Assembly (NCBI GenBank): GCA_018242425.1
Contig: JAFEBX010000005.1
Coordinates: forward strand, 1-64,000
DNA length: 64,000 nt
Direction: 5' to 3'
DNA from: Pseudomonadota bacterium
Lineage (GTDB): Bacteria > Pseudomonadota > Gammaproteobacteria > Xanthomonadales > Xanthomonadaceae
Positions 19,254 through 28,954 of the stretch are shown here, piece by piece (position 1 is the first letter of the stretch; the number at the start of each line of letters is the position of its first letter). The notes beneath the pieces were generated by a model. That model did no database searches, was not told the DNA's origin, and saw nothing but the letters and a program-made list of their open reading frames with translations. The position numbers were made by a program, and so were the translations under genes.

Positions 19254-20237
19254 ATGAAACGAAGAGACCTGCTGTGCCATTTGCCGGCCTGGCTGGCCGC
19301 CGCGCCTGCGCTCGCGCAGGCACCGGCCGGCCAGAAGCTGCTGGTCATGCTGTCGCCGTTTCCGCTCACGCCGAATGCTGAGACCGTGATGCGGCAGGAG
19401 CTGGCGCGGCTGGGCTGGCGCGAAGGCGACAACCTGCGGCTGGAACTCCGCCACGCCGACAACCGGCCGGAGCGGCTCGACACGCTGGCACGCGAGTTGG
19501 TGGCGCTGAAGCCCGCTGCAGCGCTGGCGTTTACCTCAACGGCCGCGCGCGCGCTGATGCGGCAGTCGACCAACGTGCCGATGGTCGTCGCCTTCACCTT
19601 CGATCCGGTGGCCGAGGGACTGGCGGCGAGCCTGCGCCGGCCCGGCGGCCAGGTGACCGGCCTGTCGATACAGCACCAGGACATCCGCCCCAAGACCTAC
19701 GAACTGGCGCGCCAGGTGGCACCGGCGGCGCGGCGCCTGGCCGGGATGTTCGATCGCCGCCTGATCCCCGAGGCGCAGTTCGAGGCCGTGTTTGCCGTCG
19801 TGCGCCGCATCGCGCAGCAGGTCGGCCTGGAGTACGTGCCTTTTCCGGTGCGCGACGCCGGCGAGATCGAAGCTGCGCTGCGCTCGCTGACGCCCGCGCG
19901 CGATTTCGTGCTGGGGCTCAACGGCGACGAACTGATGTACGCGAATTTCGCGACCACGGCGGCGCTGGCGCGCACGCTGCGGCTGCCTTCCTTCAGCCAG
20001 CACCAGATGTATGCGCGTGTTTTTGGCGGCCTGTTCAGCTACGGCCCTGACATGGACGCGATGTGGCAACGCGCGGTGGGGATGGCCGCCGAGGTGCTGC
20101 GTGGCCAGCCGGTCGGCGAGATGCCCTTCGAACAGCCGACGCGCATCGGCCTGACGCTGAATCGGACGACTGCCGACGCCATCGGCCTGGTGCTGCCGCG
20201 CGATCTGCTGCTGCGCGCGGACGAGGTCATCGGTTGA
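19254..20237 (+). CDS. ABC transporter substrate-binding protein (PF04392-like)
   Basis: A 327-residue exported protein. A short signal peptide (LLCHLPAWLAAAPALA) is followed by a type-1 periplasmic binding fold of the ABC_sub_bind group, with LGWREGDNLRLELRHADN, RPGGQVTGLSIQHQDI and LFSYGPDMDAMWQRA as typical segments. The ligand is unknown; members have been linked to amino acids or small organic compounds. The ATG at 19254 follows AAGGAG. No permease gene is beside it. Instead its end faces an ATPase fragment on the other strand, so the complete transporter is not encoded here. Confidence 0.87.
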   Translation: MKRRDLLCHLPAWLAAAPALAQAPAGQKLLVMLSPFPLTPNAETVMRQELARLGWREGDNLRLELRHADNRPERLDTLARELVALKPAAALAFTSTAARALMRQSTNVPMVVAFTFDPVAEGLAASLRRPGGQVTGLSIQHQDIRPKTYELARQVAPAARRLAGMFDRRLIPEAQFEAVFAVVRRIAQQVGLEYVPFPVRDAGEIEAALRSLTPARDFVLGLNGDELMYANFATTAALARTLRLPSFSQHQMYARVFGGLFSYGPDMDAMWQRAVGMAAEVLRGQPVGEMPFEQPTRIGLTLNRTTADAIGLVLPRDLLLRADEVIG

Positions 20238-20244
20238 CGGTGGC

Positions 20245-20757
20245 CGTTCCGGGGCGCGCCACGGCCCGCGCTGATCCAGCATCCGCTGCAGCTTGTCCAC
20301 ATCGACGCAACCGGCGATGCGGCCGCCACGCCGGACCGCCAGCGCTTCGGCGCGGCCGGCCAGCCGCGGCAGCACCTGCTCGATCGTCAGCGTGTCGTCG
20401 ACCGCATCCTCCAACGGGGACAGCGCAAGATGCGGTGGCCAGGGCGCCAGCGCCGCGCCGATGGTCCAGGCGCGCGCGCGATTGACGCCGCGCACGAACG
20501 CAGCCACGTGGTCGTCGGCCGGCTGCATCAGCAGTTCATCCGGCGTGCCGACCTGCAGCACGCGGCCCTCGTGCAGAATCGCCAGCCGGTGGCCCAGGCG
20601 CAGCGCCTCGTCCAGGTCGTGCGTGACGAAGACGATCGTGCGGCCGGTCTCGGCCTGCAGCGCCAACACCTCGGTCTGCAGGCCGGCCCGGATCAGCGGG
20701 TCAAGCGCCGAGAAGGCCTCGTCCATCACGATGATGTCGGTGTCGGCATACAGCGCG
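20245..20757 (-). pseudogene. C-terminal fragment of glycine-betaine-type ABC ATPase (ProV/OpuAA-like)
   Basis: Minus-strand sequence from about 20757 reads RALYADTDIIVMDEAFSALD, the Walker B and D-loop region of a ProV-type ATPase. It continues with IVFVTHDLDEALRLGHR (H-loop) and a partial CBS region (LTIEQVLPRLAGRAEALAV). The P-loop and signature motif are missing, because homology stops abruptly at about 20757. The true end is unclear, since the frame stays open through the antisense strand of the neighbouring gene. ProV drives uptake of osmoprotectants; this fragment cannot hydrolyse ATP. A second, more decayed copy lies at 18510-18740. Confidence 0.75.
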
Positions 20758-21124
20758 CAGCGATAGGAGTTTTAACCGCCCTCAGCAAAGCCCAAGTGGG
20801 CCCTGAGGACCGTGCGCCGGCCGCCTGGAGTGCCAAGACCGGGCGCCGGCGATCTCGCGTTGCGCTGATCCGGCAGGCGATTGGGGCAGCAAGGAGCGCT
20901 TTCGCTGTCGACCTGGGGGTGACCCTGAGTCTTGCGGCATCGGGCCACCCAGTCGCGCAGCGCTACCCCGGTTGCTGCTTGGCAGCGCGGCCCGTGTTGA
21001 TGTGCATGCGACCAGGGCAACTCAGGCAGGAAAGTCTTGCTTATCCCGTGCATAGGCTGAGGCCCCTTGCGGCGGGCGTTTGAACTCCCTATGCTGCGAT
21101 GCCGTCATGTAGGAGGGACCAAAG
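20758..21124. other. Non-coding stretch beside the truncated ABC ATPase
   Basis: About 370 bases without a supportable gene. The left edge is the break-point where ProV homology stops, so this DNA was joined to the locus by deletion or insertion. The right end holds the ribosome binding site for the TPR gene. Confidence 0.5.
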
Positions 21125-22339
21125 GTGCCTTCGTATCAGGACAATCTCGATCTGTCGCTGTGCTGCACCTCTGAGGCGGCCGCCGAGGCGTATCGGCATG
21201 GCGTCGACGCCTACCTGCACGCCTGGCCTGGCGTGCGCGACGCCGCACAAGAGGCGGTGCAATACGACCCGGAGTTCGCGCTCGCGCATGCGTTGCGTGC
21301 CTTGGACGCGGCGGTGTACCTGCGCCGCGCCGACGTCGGTCCGGCTATCGAGCTTGCGCAACGTCACGCGCCGCAGGCCAGCGAACGCGAGCAGTCGCAT
21401 GTGGCGGCGATCGCGCTGCTCGTCGGCGGCAAGTCGGCGTTGGCCTTCGATGCAGCGCTCGCGCACATGGCGCGTTGGCCCACCGACGCGCTGCTGGCCT
21501 CGACGCTGCTCGGCGCCTTCGGACTGTTCGCGTTTTCGGGGCGCGACGACCATGACGCCGCGCGCCTGGCCTTCATGCGCCGCCTCGCCCCACACTTCCC
21601 GGCAGACCATGCGTGGATGCTTTCGCACCTGGGCTGGACCTGCATTGAAGCCGGCGAGCTCGACGAGGGTATGGCGCACGCCGAGCGCAGCCTCGGGCTG
21701 CGCCGCGCCAACGGCAACATCGCGCACATCGTGATGCACGGCCTGTTCGAGCGCGACGATGCGGCCGCGGGACTGGCTTTCATCGACGCCTGGCTGCCCG
21801 ACTACCCCGAAGATGCGCTGCTATGGGGCCATCTACAGTGGCACGCCGCGCTGACCGAGCTGGCGTTGGGTCGCATCGACGCGGCGCTCGCGCGCTTCAC
21901 CGCACAGGTGCTACGCCGGCTCGACGTAGCACCGCCGCTGGTGGGCATGAGCGATGCGGCGTCGATGCTGTGGCGGTTGCACCTGCTCGGCCGCCAGGGC
22001 CTGCCTTGGTCGGCTGCGGCGGCGTACTGCGAACGGTACTTCCCCAACGGCGGCAACGTGTTCGCCGAACTGCACCTGGCGATGCTGGCCGCCGGGCGTG
22101 GCGACCGTTCCGGGCTGAACGCGAGCACGGTGCGTCTGCGGGCGACGGCCGAAAAGGGCCATGCCGCGGCCCCCGTCGCACTGCATTGGAACGCGGCACT
22201 TGGCGCGCTGATGGTGGGCGACACGGCGGCGGCGAAGAACGAGTTGCGCGCCTGCCGCGCCGAATCGGTGCGTCTTGGAGGCAGCCACGCACAGCGCACG
22301 GTGGTCGACCTGACCCAGGCTTGGATCGAAGCCGCATGA
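21125..22339 (+). CDS. TPR-repeat protein, TTC38-like
   Basis: A 404-residue soluble protein made of helical repeats, resembling the tetratricopeptide-repeat 38 family. Repeated helices include VQYDPEFALAHALRALDAAV, HLGWTCIEAGELDEGMAHAE and LQWHAALTELALGRIDAAL. No catalytic motif is seen; such proteins usually hold other proteins or act near metabolic enzymes. The start is a GTG at 21125, supported by AGGAGGG seven bases upstream. It is a single gene between the broken ABC cassette and the S9 peptidase. Confidence 0.78.
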   Translation: MPSYQDNLDLSLCCTSEAAAEAYRHGVDAYLHAWPGVRDAAQEAVQYDPEFALAHALRALDAAVYLRRADVGPAIELAQRHAPQASEREQSHVAAIALLVGGKSALAFDAALAHMARWPTDALLASTLLGAFGLFAFSGRDDHDAARLAFMRRLAPHFPADHAWMLSHLGWTCIEAGELDEGMAHAERSLGLRRANGNIAHIVMHGLFERDDAAAGLAFIDAWLPDYPEDALLWGHLQWHAALTELALGRIDAALARFTAQVLRRLDVAPPLVGMSDAASMLWRLHLLGRQGLPWSAAAAYCERYFPNGGNVFAELHLAMLAAGRGDRSGLNASTVRLRATAEKGHAAAPVALHWNAALGALMVGDTAAAKNELRACRAESVRLGGSHAQRTVVDLTQAWIEAA

Positions 22340-22684
22340 AGCAGCGCTATCGGACGCCTGTGTGGCCTCTGGTTGGAGTTCCTGCAGCGGCTGGCGGCGT
22401 TGGTCCTTCGGCTACGACTGCGCACTTCAATGACCGCTTCGCGGCCGTCAATTTCAGCAATCGAATGCCGGGATTGGGTCGCAGCTTGATGACCGGATCG
22501 CCGAACTCGGGGCCTCAAACCTGTCGTTCAATTTCGTGATGCCAACCAGGGTTCATCCGCTGTGGCGGTCCCGGCCAGATGCAGGCGCTGGGGAGCGGCC
22601 GGTCCCGGGCGAATACAGCAGGGCTTCACTCAGATAGAGTCTTCCGCATTCGCCTGCAAGGCGCTCCAAAAAGATGGGTTCGCA
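22340..22684. other. Intergenic region before the S9 peptidase
   Basis: About 345 bases with no gene that I can support. It should contain the peptidase promoter. The style of the sequence (short G/C-rich blocks such as ATCGAATGCCGGGATTGGG) resembles other intergenic repeats in the window. Confidence 0.5.
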
Positions 22685-24643
22685 ATGAAGATCTCCCTCC
22701 TGACCTGCGCTTGCTTGCTGACTCTGCTCGCTCCCGCCATCGCCCTGGCTCAAAGTTCGGGCGCAGACGATCGCCCACTCACCTCGCCAAGATCGATCAC
22801 CTCGGCCTTGAATCAGAAGGCCCGCCCCATCCCAATCGATGATCTCTACTACACGCGCTCGGTGGAAGACGCGGCGTGGTCTCCGGATGGAAAGGAAATC
22901 GCCTTCTCGATGGACATGTCCGGCCGCTCGAACCTGTGGAAGGTCAGCGCCGCCGGCGGCTGGCCGATCCAGTTGGTGCAGTCCGACGAACGGCAGCGCG
23001 GCGCCGCTTGGTCACCCGATGGCAAGTGGATCGTGTACCAGCAGGATGCGGGCGGCAACGAGCTGTGGGACATCTTTGCCGTCCCCAGTGATGGCGGCGA
23101 CATCGTGAACTTGACGAACTCGGCCGACGTGGCCGAGGTGGCGCCGCGCTGGTCACCTGACGGTCGGACCATCGCGCTGAACGTCAAGACGAAGACAGGG
23201 ACCCAATCCGATCTCGGGCTGCTGGACTGGGCCAGCCGCAAGATCCGCCATCTGACCCACGAGAGCGCGCCCGACCGTTCGTGGCGTTCCGTCGCCTGGA
23301 GCGCAGACGGCAAGACCCTGTACGCGAATCGGACCGAAGTTGCCGCCTCTGACGGCGACGTGTTCGGAATCGATGTCGCGACTGGCAAGAGCACCAACCT
23401 CACGCCGCACCAGGGCAACGTGCTGCATGTCGCGTCCGCGTTGTCGCCGGGCGGCAAGTCCTTGCTGATCAGCTCGAATGCGAAGGGCGATTATCAGAAT
23501 GTGGCGTTGCTCGACATCGCCACCGGGCGGCTGACCCGGGTCACGGACACGCGGTGGGAAGCGAAAGCCGGGGACTTCTCGCCTTCTGGCCGATCGCTGA
23601 CCTACACGCTGAATGCGGACGGCCGCAGCGACGTGTACCAGGTCGACATCGCCACGCTGCGCACCGAGAAGCTGCCGCTGAAGGCCGGCATCAACACCCT
23701 GGCCGCGACCCAGGGCTCGTATGCACCCGACGGAAACTGGCTGCTGCTTTCGCACGAGAGTTCGGGCGAACCGGTGAACTACTGGGTTCACGACACGGTG
23801 TCCGGCCGTGACATGCAGATCACCCACACCGCGATCGCCAGCCTCGGCTCGACCGTCATGCCCGAGGCGCAGATCGTCCACTACCAGAGCTTCGACGGAC
23901 TGATCATCAGCGCTCTGCTGTGGATGCCGTTCAACCTGCCGCGGGACGGCACCCATCCCGCGCTGGTGCTGCCGCACGGCGGACCGACGTGGCAGATGAA
24001 GGACTACTGGGACCCGGACATCGCGGCGCTGGTGTCCCGCGGCTACATCTGCATCGCGCCCAACGTGCGCGGGTCGACCGGCTACGGCATGGCGTTCCAG
24101 CGCGCCAACTACCAGGATCTGGGCGGCGGCGATCTGCAGGATACGGTCTACGCCGCGAACTTCCTGAAGGCAACCGGCTACGTCGATCCAAAGAGGATCG
24201 GTATCACCGGCGGCTCATACGGCGGTTTCATGACGATGATGGCGATTGCCAAGACGCCCGACCTCTGGGCCGCCGGGGTCGAAGTGTTCGGCCCGTTCGA
24301 CTGGATGAGCATGCTCAAGCACGCGGATCCGCAGATCGCACAGTACATACGAAGTCTGTTGGGAGATCCGGTTAAGGACGCGGACATCTATCGCAAGACG
24401 TCCCCGATCACCTACATCGGCGAAGTCAAGGCGCCGCTGCTGGTTCTGCAGGGAGACAACGATCCGCGCATCCCCAAGGACGAAGCCCTGCAGGTCGTCG
24501 ATCGGCTCAAGAAGGACGGCAAGGTGGTGGACGCGCATTTCTACGCCAACGAGGGTCACGGCTTCAGCAAGCGTGAGAACCGGATCGATGCCACGCGTCG
24601 CACGGTGGAGTGGTTCGACAGGTACCTAAGGCTTAAACAGTAG
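22685..24643 (+). CDS. S9-family serine peptidase (acylaminoacyl/dipeptidyl type)
   Basis: A 652-residue exported peptidase. The signal peptide is LLTCACLLTLLAPAIALA. Residues about 50-370 form a beta-propeller of WD40-like PD40 repeats, each with a WSPDGK-like core. The alpha/beta-hydrolase domain follows, with the nucleophile Ser in GITGGSYGGFMTMM, the Asp in LQGDNDPRIP and the His in NEGHGFSKREN. The propeller restricts substrates to short peptides. The ATG at 22685 fits the signal peptide. It converges with an exported M1 aminopeptidase gene, so the pair may serve peptide use outside the cytoplasm. Confidence 0.92.
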   Translation: MKISLLTCACLLTLLAPAIALAQSSGADDRPLTSPRSITSALNQKARPIPIDDLYYTRSVEDAAWSPDGKEIAFSMDMSGRSNLWKVSAAGGWPIQLVQSDERQRGAAWSPDGKWIVYQQDAGGNELWDIFAVPSDGGDIVNLTNSADVAEVAPRWSPDGRTIALNVKTKTGTQSDLGLLDWASRKIRHLTHESAPDRSWRSVAWSADGKTLYANRTEVAASDGDVFGIDVATGKSTNLTPHQGNVLHVASALSPGGKSLLISSNAKGDYQNVALLDIATGRLTRVTDTRWEAKAGDFSPSGRSLTYTLNADGRSDVYQVDIATLRTEKLPLKAGINTLAATQGSYAPDGNWLLLSHESSGEPVNYWVHDTVSGRDMQITHTAIASLGSTVMPEAQIVHYQSFDGLIISALLWMPFNLPRDGTHPALVLPHGGPTWQMKDYWDPDIAALVSRGYICIAPNVRGSTGYGMAFQRANYQDLGGGDLQDTVYAANFLKATGYVDPKRIGITGGSYGGFMTMMAIAKTPDLWAAGVEVFGPFDWMSMLKHADPQIAQYIRSLLGDPVKDADIYRKTSPITYIGEVKAPLLVLQGDNDPRIPKDEALQVVDRLKKDGKVVDAHFYANEGHGFSKRENRIDATRRTVEWFDRYLRLKQ

Positions 24644-24913
24644 GGGTCGGGTCTCGAAGTGCTTCGACAGGCGCATGGCGCAACTGCTGAGAGGGCGGGC
24701 GAAGGACGGCTTTGTGTCATCGGATCAGCGACAAGGAGTATCCGTTCAGGGTCGACCTCGGATCCTCACCGATTCGATCACGGCGCCTCCAACCGGTCGC
24801 TTAAGTCGGGCCAATTTGGAGCCGGCAGCCCCCATTACCGCGAGCTGGACGGTTGCAGCTGATCCCGAAGGGATGGAAATTCGTGGCTCGCCTGTTCGGT
24901 CTCCAGGCACTGC

Positions 24914-27490
24914 TCAGTGCTCTTTGACTCGCGCTGCCCTCATCAGCAAGTCGGCGCTTTGCAGCACCTTGGCGCGCAGCCGAGGCGGGTAGTCGGGCGG
25001 AAGTTTGTCGAAGAACTGGGTGACCATCGCCGCGACCTGCGGCGTCGAGTAGCCGCGCAGGGTTTCGTCGACCCAGGCGGCATCGAAGAACAGCGCGCCG
25101 GTCTGGTGGACGTCCAGCAGCAAGTCCAGGGCCTTTGACACCAGCGGCGCGGACGCCTGTGTTCGCAGTGGGTCGTTCAGCAGCCTCAGGCCTTCCAGGA
25201 CCCAGACCTCGCGGCGACGGTTGGCGGGGTCGGCCAGCGCCTGGAACCAGCGCTCGCGCTCCTGTACGTCGGCCGCGGCGGCGCGGCGGACAAACTCGAA
25301 GCGCGCCTTGCGGTCCGGGTTGGTGATGCGGTCATGCTGCACGTCGAGCACGCCCTGCTCACCCGCTACCCCGCGAACGGCCAGCGCAAGAGCGAGCGCC
25401 GTTTCATCGGTCTCGACCAGCGGCAGGCCGGGTATTGCCGTCTCGCGCTGCCAGAGTGCCTGCAGCCAGGCCACAGTCTCGGGCGTGGTGGCGACCTTTC
25501 GCAGCGCACCGAACCAGGTCGACTTCAGGCCCGGCTCGGCGGCCGCGTCGAGACGGCTACGCAGCAGGGCTTCCAGATCCGCAGCACGCTCGGCCCGCTG
25601 AGCTGATGTCAGGAATCGCCACCAGACGATATGCACGTCGTACAGCCATTCGTCGATGAGTTGCGGATCCTGCTCTTCGCGCAGGTTAAGCATGGCCATG
25701 TCGTACCACCGGCTCGGCGCCATCCGCCCGGCGAGCATGGCGTCCCACAGCGCGGACCAGGCGACGCCCCGTGTCAGTGGGTCGCTGATATTGAGCAGGT
25801 GGGTGAGCAGGTAAGTCTGCGAGCGGGTATCGAGTTCGAACTCGCCATAGCCCCACCCCTCGCCACCGGCCAGCACGTAGTCGGGTACGCAGCCTTCAAG
25901 CGCGCGCGTGAGCTCGATGTCCCGGTCCGTCAGTTCGACCACGATCCGGCGCGGCTGCGGCCCACAGCCCACGGTGACGCGCAGTTGCTGGGGCCACATA
26001 CGCTTCTTTCCCTGTGGATCGTGCTGCTGTAGCGCCAGCCGTTGCACGCGGCCGTCGACGATTTCCAGATCGGTACGGATCAGCGGACGTCCGGGCTCGT
26101 CGACCCACATCCGGCTCCATTGCTTCAGGTCCAGCTTCGTGTGCCCGGCCAGCGCGGCAATCAGGTCGTCCCAGGTCGCGTTGCCGAAGGCATGGCCGCG
26201 CAGGTAGATGCGCACGCCGTCACGGAAGGCCGTCTCGCCCAGCAGGGCCTCGAGCTGGCGCATGACCACCGGCGACTTGTCGTAGACGATGGCACCGTAC
26301 AGGCTGCCGGCGTCGCCGAGGTTGTCCAGGGGCTGGCGGATCGGGTTAGCACCCGCCGAGCGATCGACGGCGTAAGCGCTCCAGTAGTGCGCAAGGAAGA
26401 ACTGCAGGTCGTGCCGCACCTGCGGGAACTGCGGGACGATGACCTTGTCCGCGATGAAGTTGGCGAAGACCTCCTTGGTCCAGACGTCGTCGAACCAGCG
26501 CATGGTGACCAGGTTGCCGAACCACATGTGGGCGGTCTCGTGCGCGATCACATAGGCGCGCGCCAGCTGATCTTGCTGCGTCGCCGATTCGTCGAGCAGC
26601 AGGGACTCGGCCTTGTAGGCGATGTTGCCGGCGTGCTCCATGGCGCCGGGCTGGAAGGCCGGGATCAGTACGAAATCGAACTTGCCGAACGGGTACGGGA
26701 TGCCGGTGTAGTGCTCCAGGGCTTCCAGGGACTGCGCGTGCAGGTCGAACAGAGCGTCGCGGTTGCGCGCCAGCTTGGCAGCGTCGTTCTCGCGGTGGAA
26801 CATGCGCATCGTGCGGCCGCCGCGCGTGGCGGTCTCGACCTTCATGACCCCCGCCGCGAATGCCACCACATAGGTGGGCAAGGGCTGCGTGGCATGGAAG
26901 CGAACCCGCACCCGGTCTCCCGTCTTCTGTCGATCACGCTCAGCGCCGTTGGCCACCGATTGCCACTGCGCGGGATGTTCCAGCGCAACGGTCCAGCGGC
27001 CCTTCAGGTCGGGCTGGTCGAAGCAGGGGATCGCGCGCCGGGCGTTCGCAGGTACGAACCACGTGTAGAGGAAATCGTCGCTGCGGTTGAGCGGTGCGTC
27101 CCCGGCGCGAAAGTCGATGCGTACCGTGTTCTCGCCCTGACGCAGATGCGCTGGCGGGATCACGAGATGGCCGTTGACCGCACGCGTCGGCACCGACATG
27201 CCATTGGCCGTGATGGTGGCTCCGGGCGCATCCTCGGCATCGAAATCGATGACCAGCGGCATCGTCGCATCCGCCAGCTGGAACCGCAGCACGTTTGCGC
27301 CCGTTACCGGCTGTGCCGGGGTAGAGGGAATCGACAGGGCCAGTTCGTAGCGCAGGTCGCTGATGTTGCGCGCCCGCGCCGTCGCCAACTCCAGCGACAC
27401 GCCTGCGCTCGGTTCGGTGGCCTGGGCTCTTGCGCCGGCCGATGCGAGCACGTTCATGACAGCCACCAGCGTCCAGCCCAAGCACACCAT
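24914..27490 (-). CDS. M1-family zinc aminopeptidase, exported
   Basis: An about 858-residue metallopeptidase. A signal peptide ends near ASAGARAQA. The exopeptidase motif is GAMEHAG, where most relatives have GAMEN; the His in place of Asn is a mild variant. The zinc site is HETAHMWFGN (HExxH) followed by the Glu in VWTKEVFANF. The long C-terminal part is helical, as in the ERAP-like half of the family. It trims amino acids from the N-terminus of peptides, here in the periplasm. A GTG at 27511 is an alternative start; I prefer the ATG at 27490. Confidence 0.9.
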   Translation of the reverse strand: MVCLGWTLVAVMNVLASAGARAQATEPSAGVSLELATARARNISDLRYELALSIPSTPAQPVTGANVLRFQLADATMPLVIDFDAEDAPGATITANGMSVPTRAVNGHLVIPPAHLRQGENTVRIDFRAGDAPLNRSDDFLYTWFVPANARRAIPCFDQPDLKGRWTVALEHPAQWQSVANGAERDRQKTGDRVRVRFHATQPLPTYVVAFAAGVMKVETATRGGRTMRMFHRENDAAKLARNRDALFDLHAQSLEALEHYTGIPYPFGKFDFVLIPAFQPGAMEHAGNIAYKAESLLLDESATQQDQLARAYVIAHETAHMWFGNLVTMRWFDDVWTKEVFANFIADKVIVPQFPQVRHDLQFFLAHYWSAYAVDRSAGANPIRQPLDNLGDAGSLYGAIVYDKSPVVMRQLEALLGETAFRDGVRIYLRGHAFGNATWDDLIAALAGHTKLDLKQWSRMWVDEPGRPLIRTDLEIVDGRVQRLALQQHDPQGKKRMWPQQLRVTVGCGPQPRRIVVELTDRDIELTRALEGCVPDYVLAGGEGWGYGEFELDTRSQTYLLTHLLNISDPLTRGVAWSALWDAMLAGRMAPSRWYDMAMLNLREEQDPQLIDEWLYDVHIVWWRFLTSAQRAERAADLEALLRSRLDAAAEPGLKSTWFGALRKVATTPETVAWLQALWQRETAIPGLPLVETDETALALALAVRGVAGEQGVLDVQHDRITNPDRKARFEFVRRAAAADVQERERWFQALADPANRRREVWVLEGLRLLNDPLRTQASAPLVSKALDLLLDVHQTGALFFDAAWVDETLRGYSTPQVAAMVTQFFDKLPPDYPPRLRAKVLQSADLLMRAARVKEH

Positions 27491-27511
27491 GTGTCGGTTC
27501 AATTCGCACAC

Positions 27512-28049
27512 CCCTCGGTTCCCACAAAGGCGTGCAGGCAGCGGGCCACGCCGACCGAATTATTATGAATGCGCGCCTATGTGCTGTCACGCCATGCGCA
27601 TGTCGCGACCGCGCCGCGGCGCGAAACCTGGGCAGGCCGCCGAGCGGATGCTTGGTGGCGCGAACTCGCGCAACTTGCGGAACCGCGTGTGATCGATTGG
27701 CGGCATACACGAACGGTGGCTGACCAACTCTACGATTCGCCGCACCGGGCTGCCACAAAGCGGGTGCGTGCAACCGGCTACTTCAACTGCACGGCTGCCA
27801 ATGATTTCAAGGCCAACGACAGCTGACAGGCGCCAAATTCCACGTGCATCGCAGCGCCGTCTCGCTGACCCGACGAATGGCGGCTATCGGGCAACCAATT
27901 CGGGTTGCCGGCTGTCAGCAGTGGGTCGCGGGACTAAACCGCTCGCGCGGTAGGCGCTCCGGCCAGGGTAGTAGTAGTTCGTTGCGCCGCGGGTTCTGCG
28001 ATGTTGGTGATTGAGGCAATCCGCCTCGCTCATCGACAGGAGCAGGACC
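27512..28049. other. Intergenic region between M1 peptidase and IS91-type element
   Basis: About 540 bases without a gene. It holds repeat copy B (27711-27800) and, near its right end, the left part of the IS91-type element. The element's exact left end could not be fixed. Confidence 0.5.
27711..27800. repeat. Dispersed intergenic repeat, copy B
   Basis: Aligns without gaps to 11981-12070 at about 70 percent identity. Shared blocks are GGCTGACCA, CGATTC, AAAGCGGG and ACCGGCT. It lies in non-coding DNA before the IS91-type element. Confidence 0.65.
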
Positions 28050-28937
28050 ATGAACATCTCGACTCCCAGCGTCTCGCCGTTGCGTCAACGCATGCTCGAC
28101 GACATGCGCATGCGCAAGATGGCCGAGCACACCCAGGACGGCTACATCCGCGCCGTTCGCAAGCTGGCAGCCTTCCTGGGTCGCTCACCTGACACTGCCA
28201 CCATCGAACAGCTGCGTAACTTCCAGCTTCACCTGGTGGACGCAGGCAGCGGGCCGGTGACGATCAACGCCACGATCACTGGGCTGAAGTTCTTCTTCGA
28301 CATCACCCTGGGCCGGCCCGAGCTATTGGCCAAGATGCAGCATGTGCGAGTGCCGCGCACATTGCCAGTGGTGTTGAGCCGCGAAGAAGCCGCGCGCTTG
28401 ATCGCTGCGGCGCCCAACCTCAAGCACCAAGCGGCGATGTCGGTGGCCTATGGCGCGGGCTTGCGCGTCAGCGAGATCATCTCGCTGAAGGTCAGCGACA
28501 TCGACAGCCAGCGCATGACGCTGCGCGTAGAGCAGGGCAAGGGCAGCAAGGATCGCTATGCCATGCTCAGCCCGGTGCTGCTGGAGCGGCTGCGCGCCTG
28601 GTGGCGACTGGGGCATGCCCAGGGCAAGATCCGCAATGGCGGCTGGCTCTTCCCGGGCCTGGACCCGACGGACCCGCTGACCGCGCGTCAGATCAACCGC
28701 GCTGTGCACCTGGCCGCCGATGCGGCCAAGATCGACAAGCGCGTGACCCCCCACATCCTGCGCCACAGCTTCGCCACACACCTGCTGGAGCAGAAGGTCG
28801 ACATCCGTGTGATCCAGGTGCTGCTGGGCCACAAGAAGCTGGAGACGACGTCCCTGTATGCACAGGTGGCCACCGATCTGCTGCGCAGCGTGATCAGCCC
28901 GCTGGACAAGCCGCCTCAGCCGCCGGGTACCGAGTAG
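28050..28937 (+). CDS. Tyrosine recombinase associated with IS91-type element
   Basis: A 295-residue XerD-like recombinase. The N-terminal SAM-like domain (residues about 10-95) includes MRMRKMAEHTQDGYIRAVRK. The catalytic domain has Arg in AYGAGLRVSEIISLK, the Lys of EQGKGSKDRYAML, HILRHSFATHLL (His-x-x-Arg), LLGHKKLETT (second His) and the nucleophile Tyr in SLYAQVA. It stands 17 bases before the transposase gene. In this branch of IS91 the recombinase is regularly found as the first gene; its role in transposition is not established. Confidence 0.88.
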   Translation: MNISTPSVSPLRQRMLDDMRMRKMAEHTQDGYIRAVRKLAAFLGRSPDTATIEQLRNFQLHLVDAGSGPVTINATITGLKFFFDITLGRPELLAKMQHVRVPRTLPVVLSREEAARLIAAAPNLKHQAAMSVAYGAGLRVSEIISLKVSDIDSQRMTLRVEQGKGSKDRYAMLSPVLLERLRAWWRLGHAQGKIRNGGWLFPGLDPTDPLTARQINRAVHLAADAAKIDKRVTPHILRHSFATHLLEQKVDIRVIQVLLGHKKLETTSLYAQVATDLLRSVISPLDKPPQPPGTE

Positions 28938-28954
28938 GTCGCCTGGAGTCGTAG

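Noticed and set aside
19536-20244. Extension of the ProV-like fragment to 19536
   Set aside because: The frame stays open only because it runs antisense to the substrate-binding gene; ATPase/CBS similarity ends near 20245.
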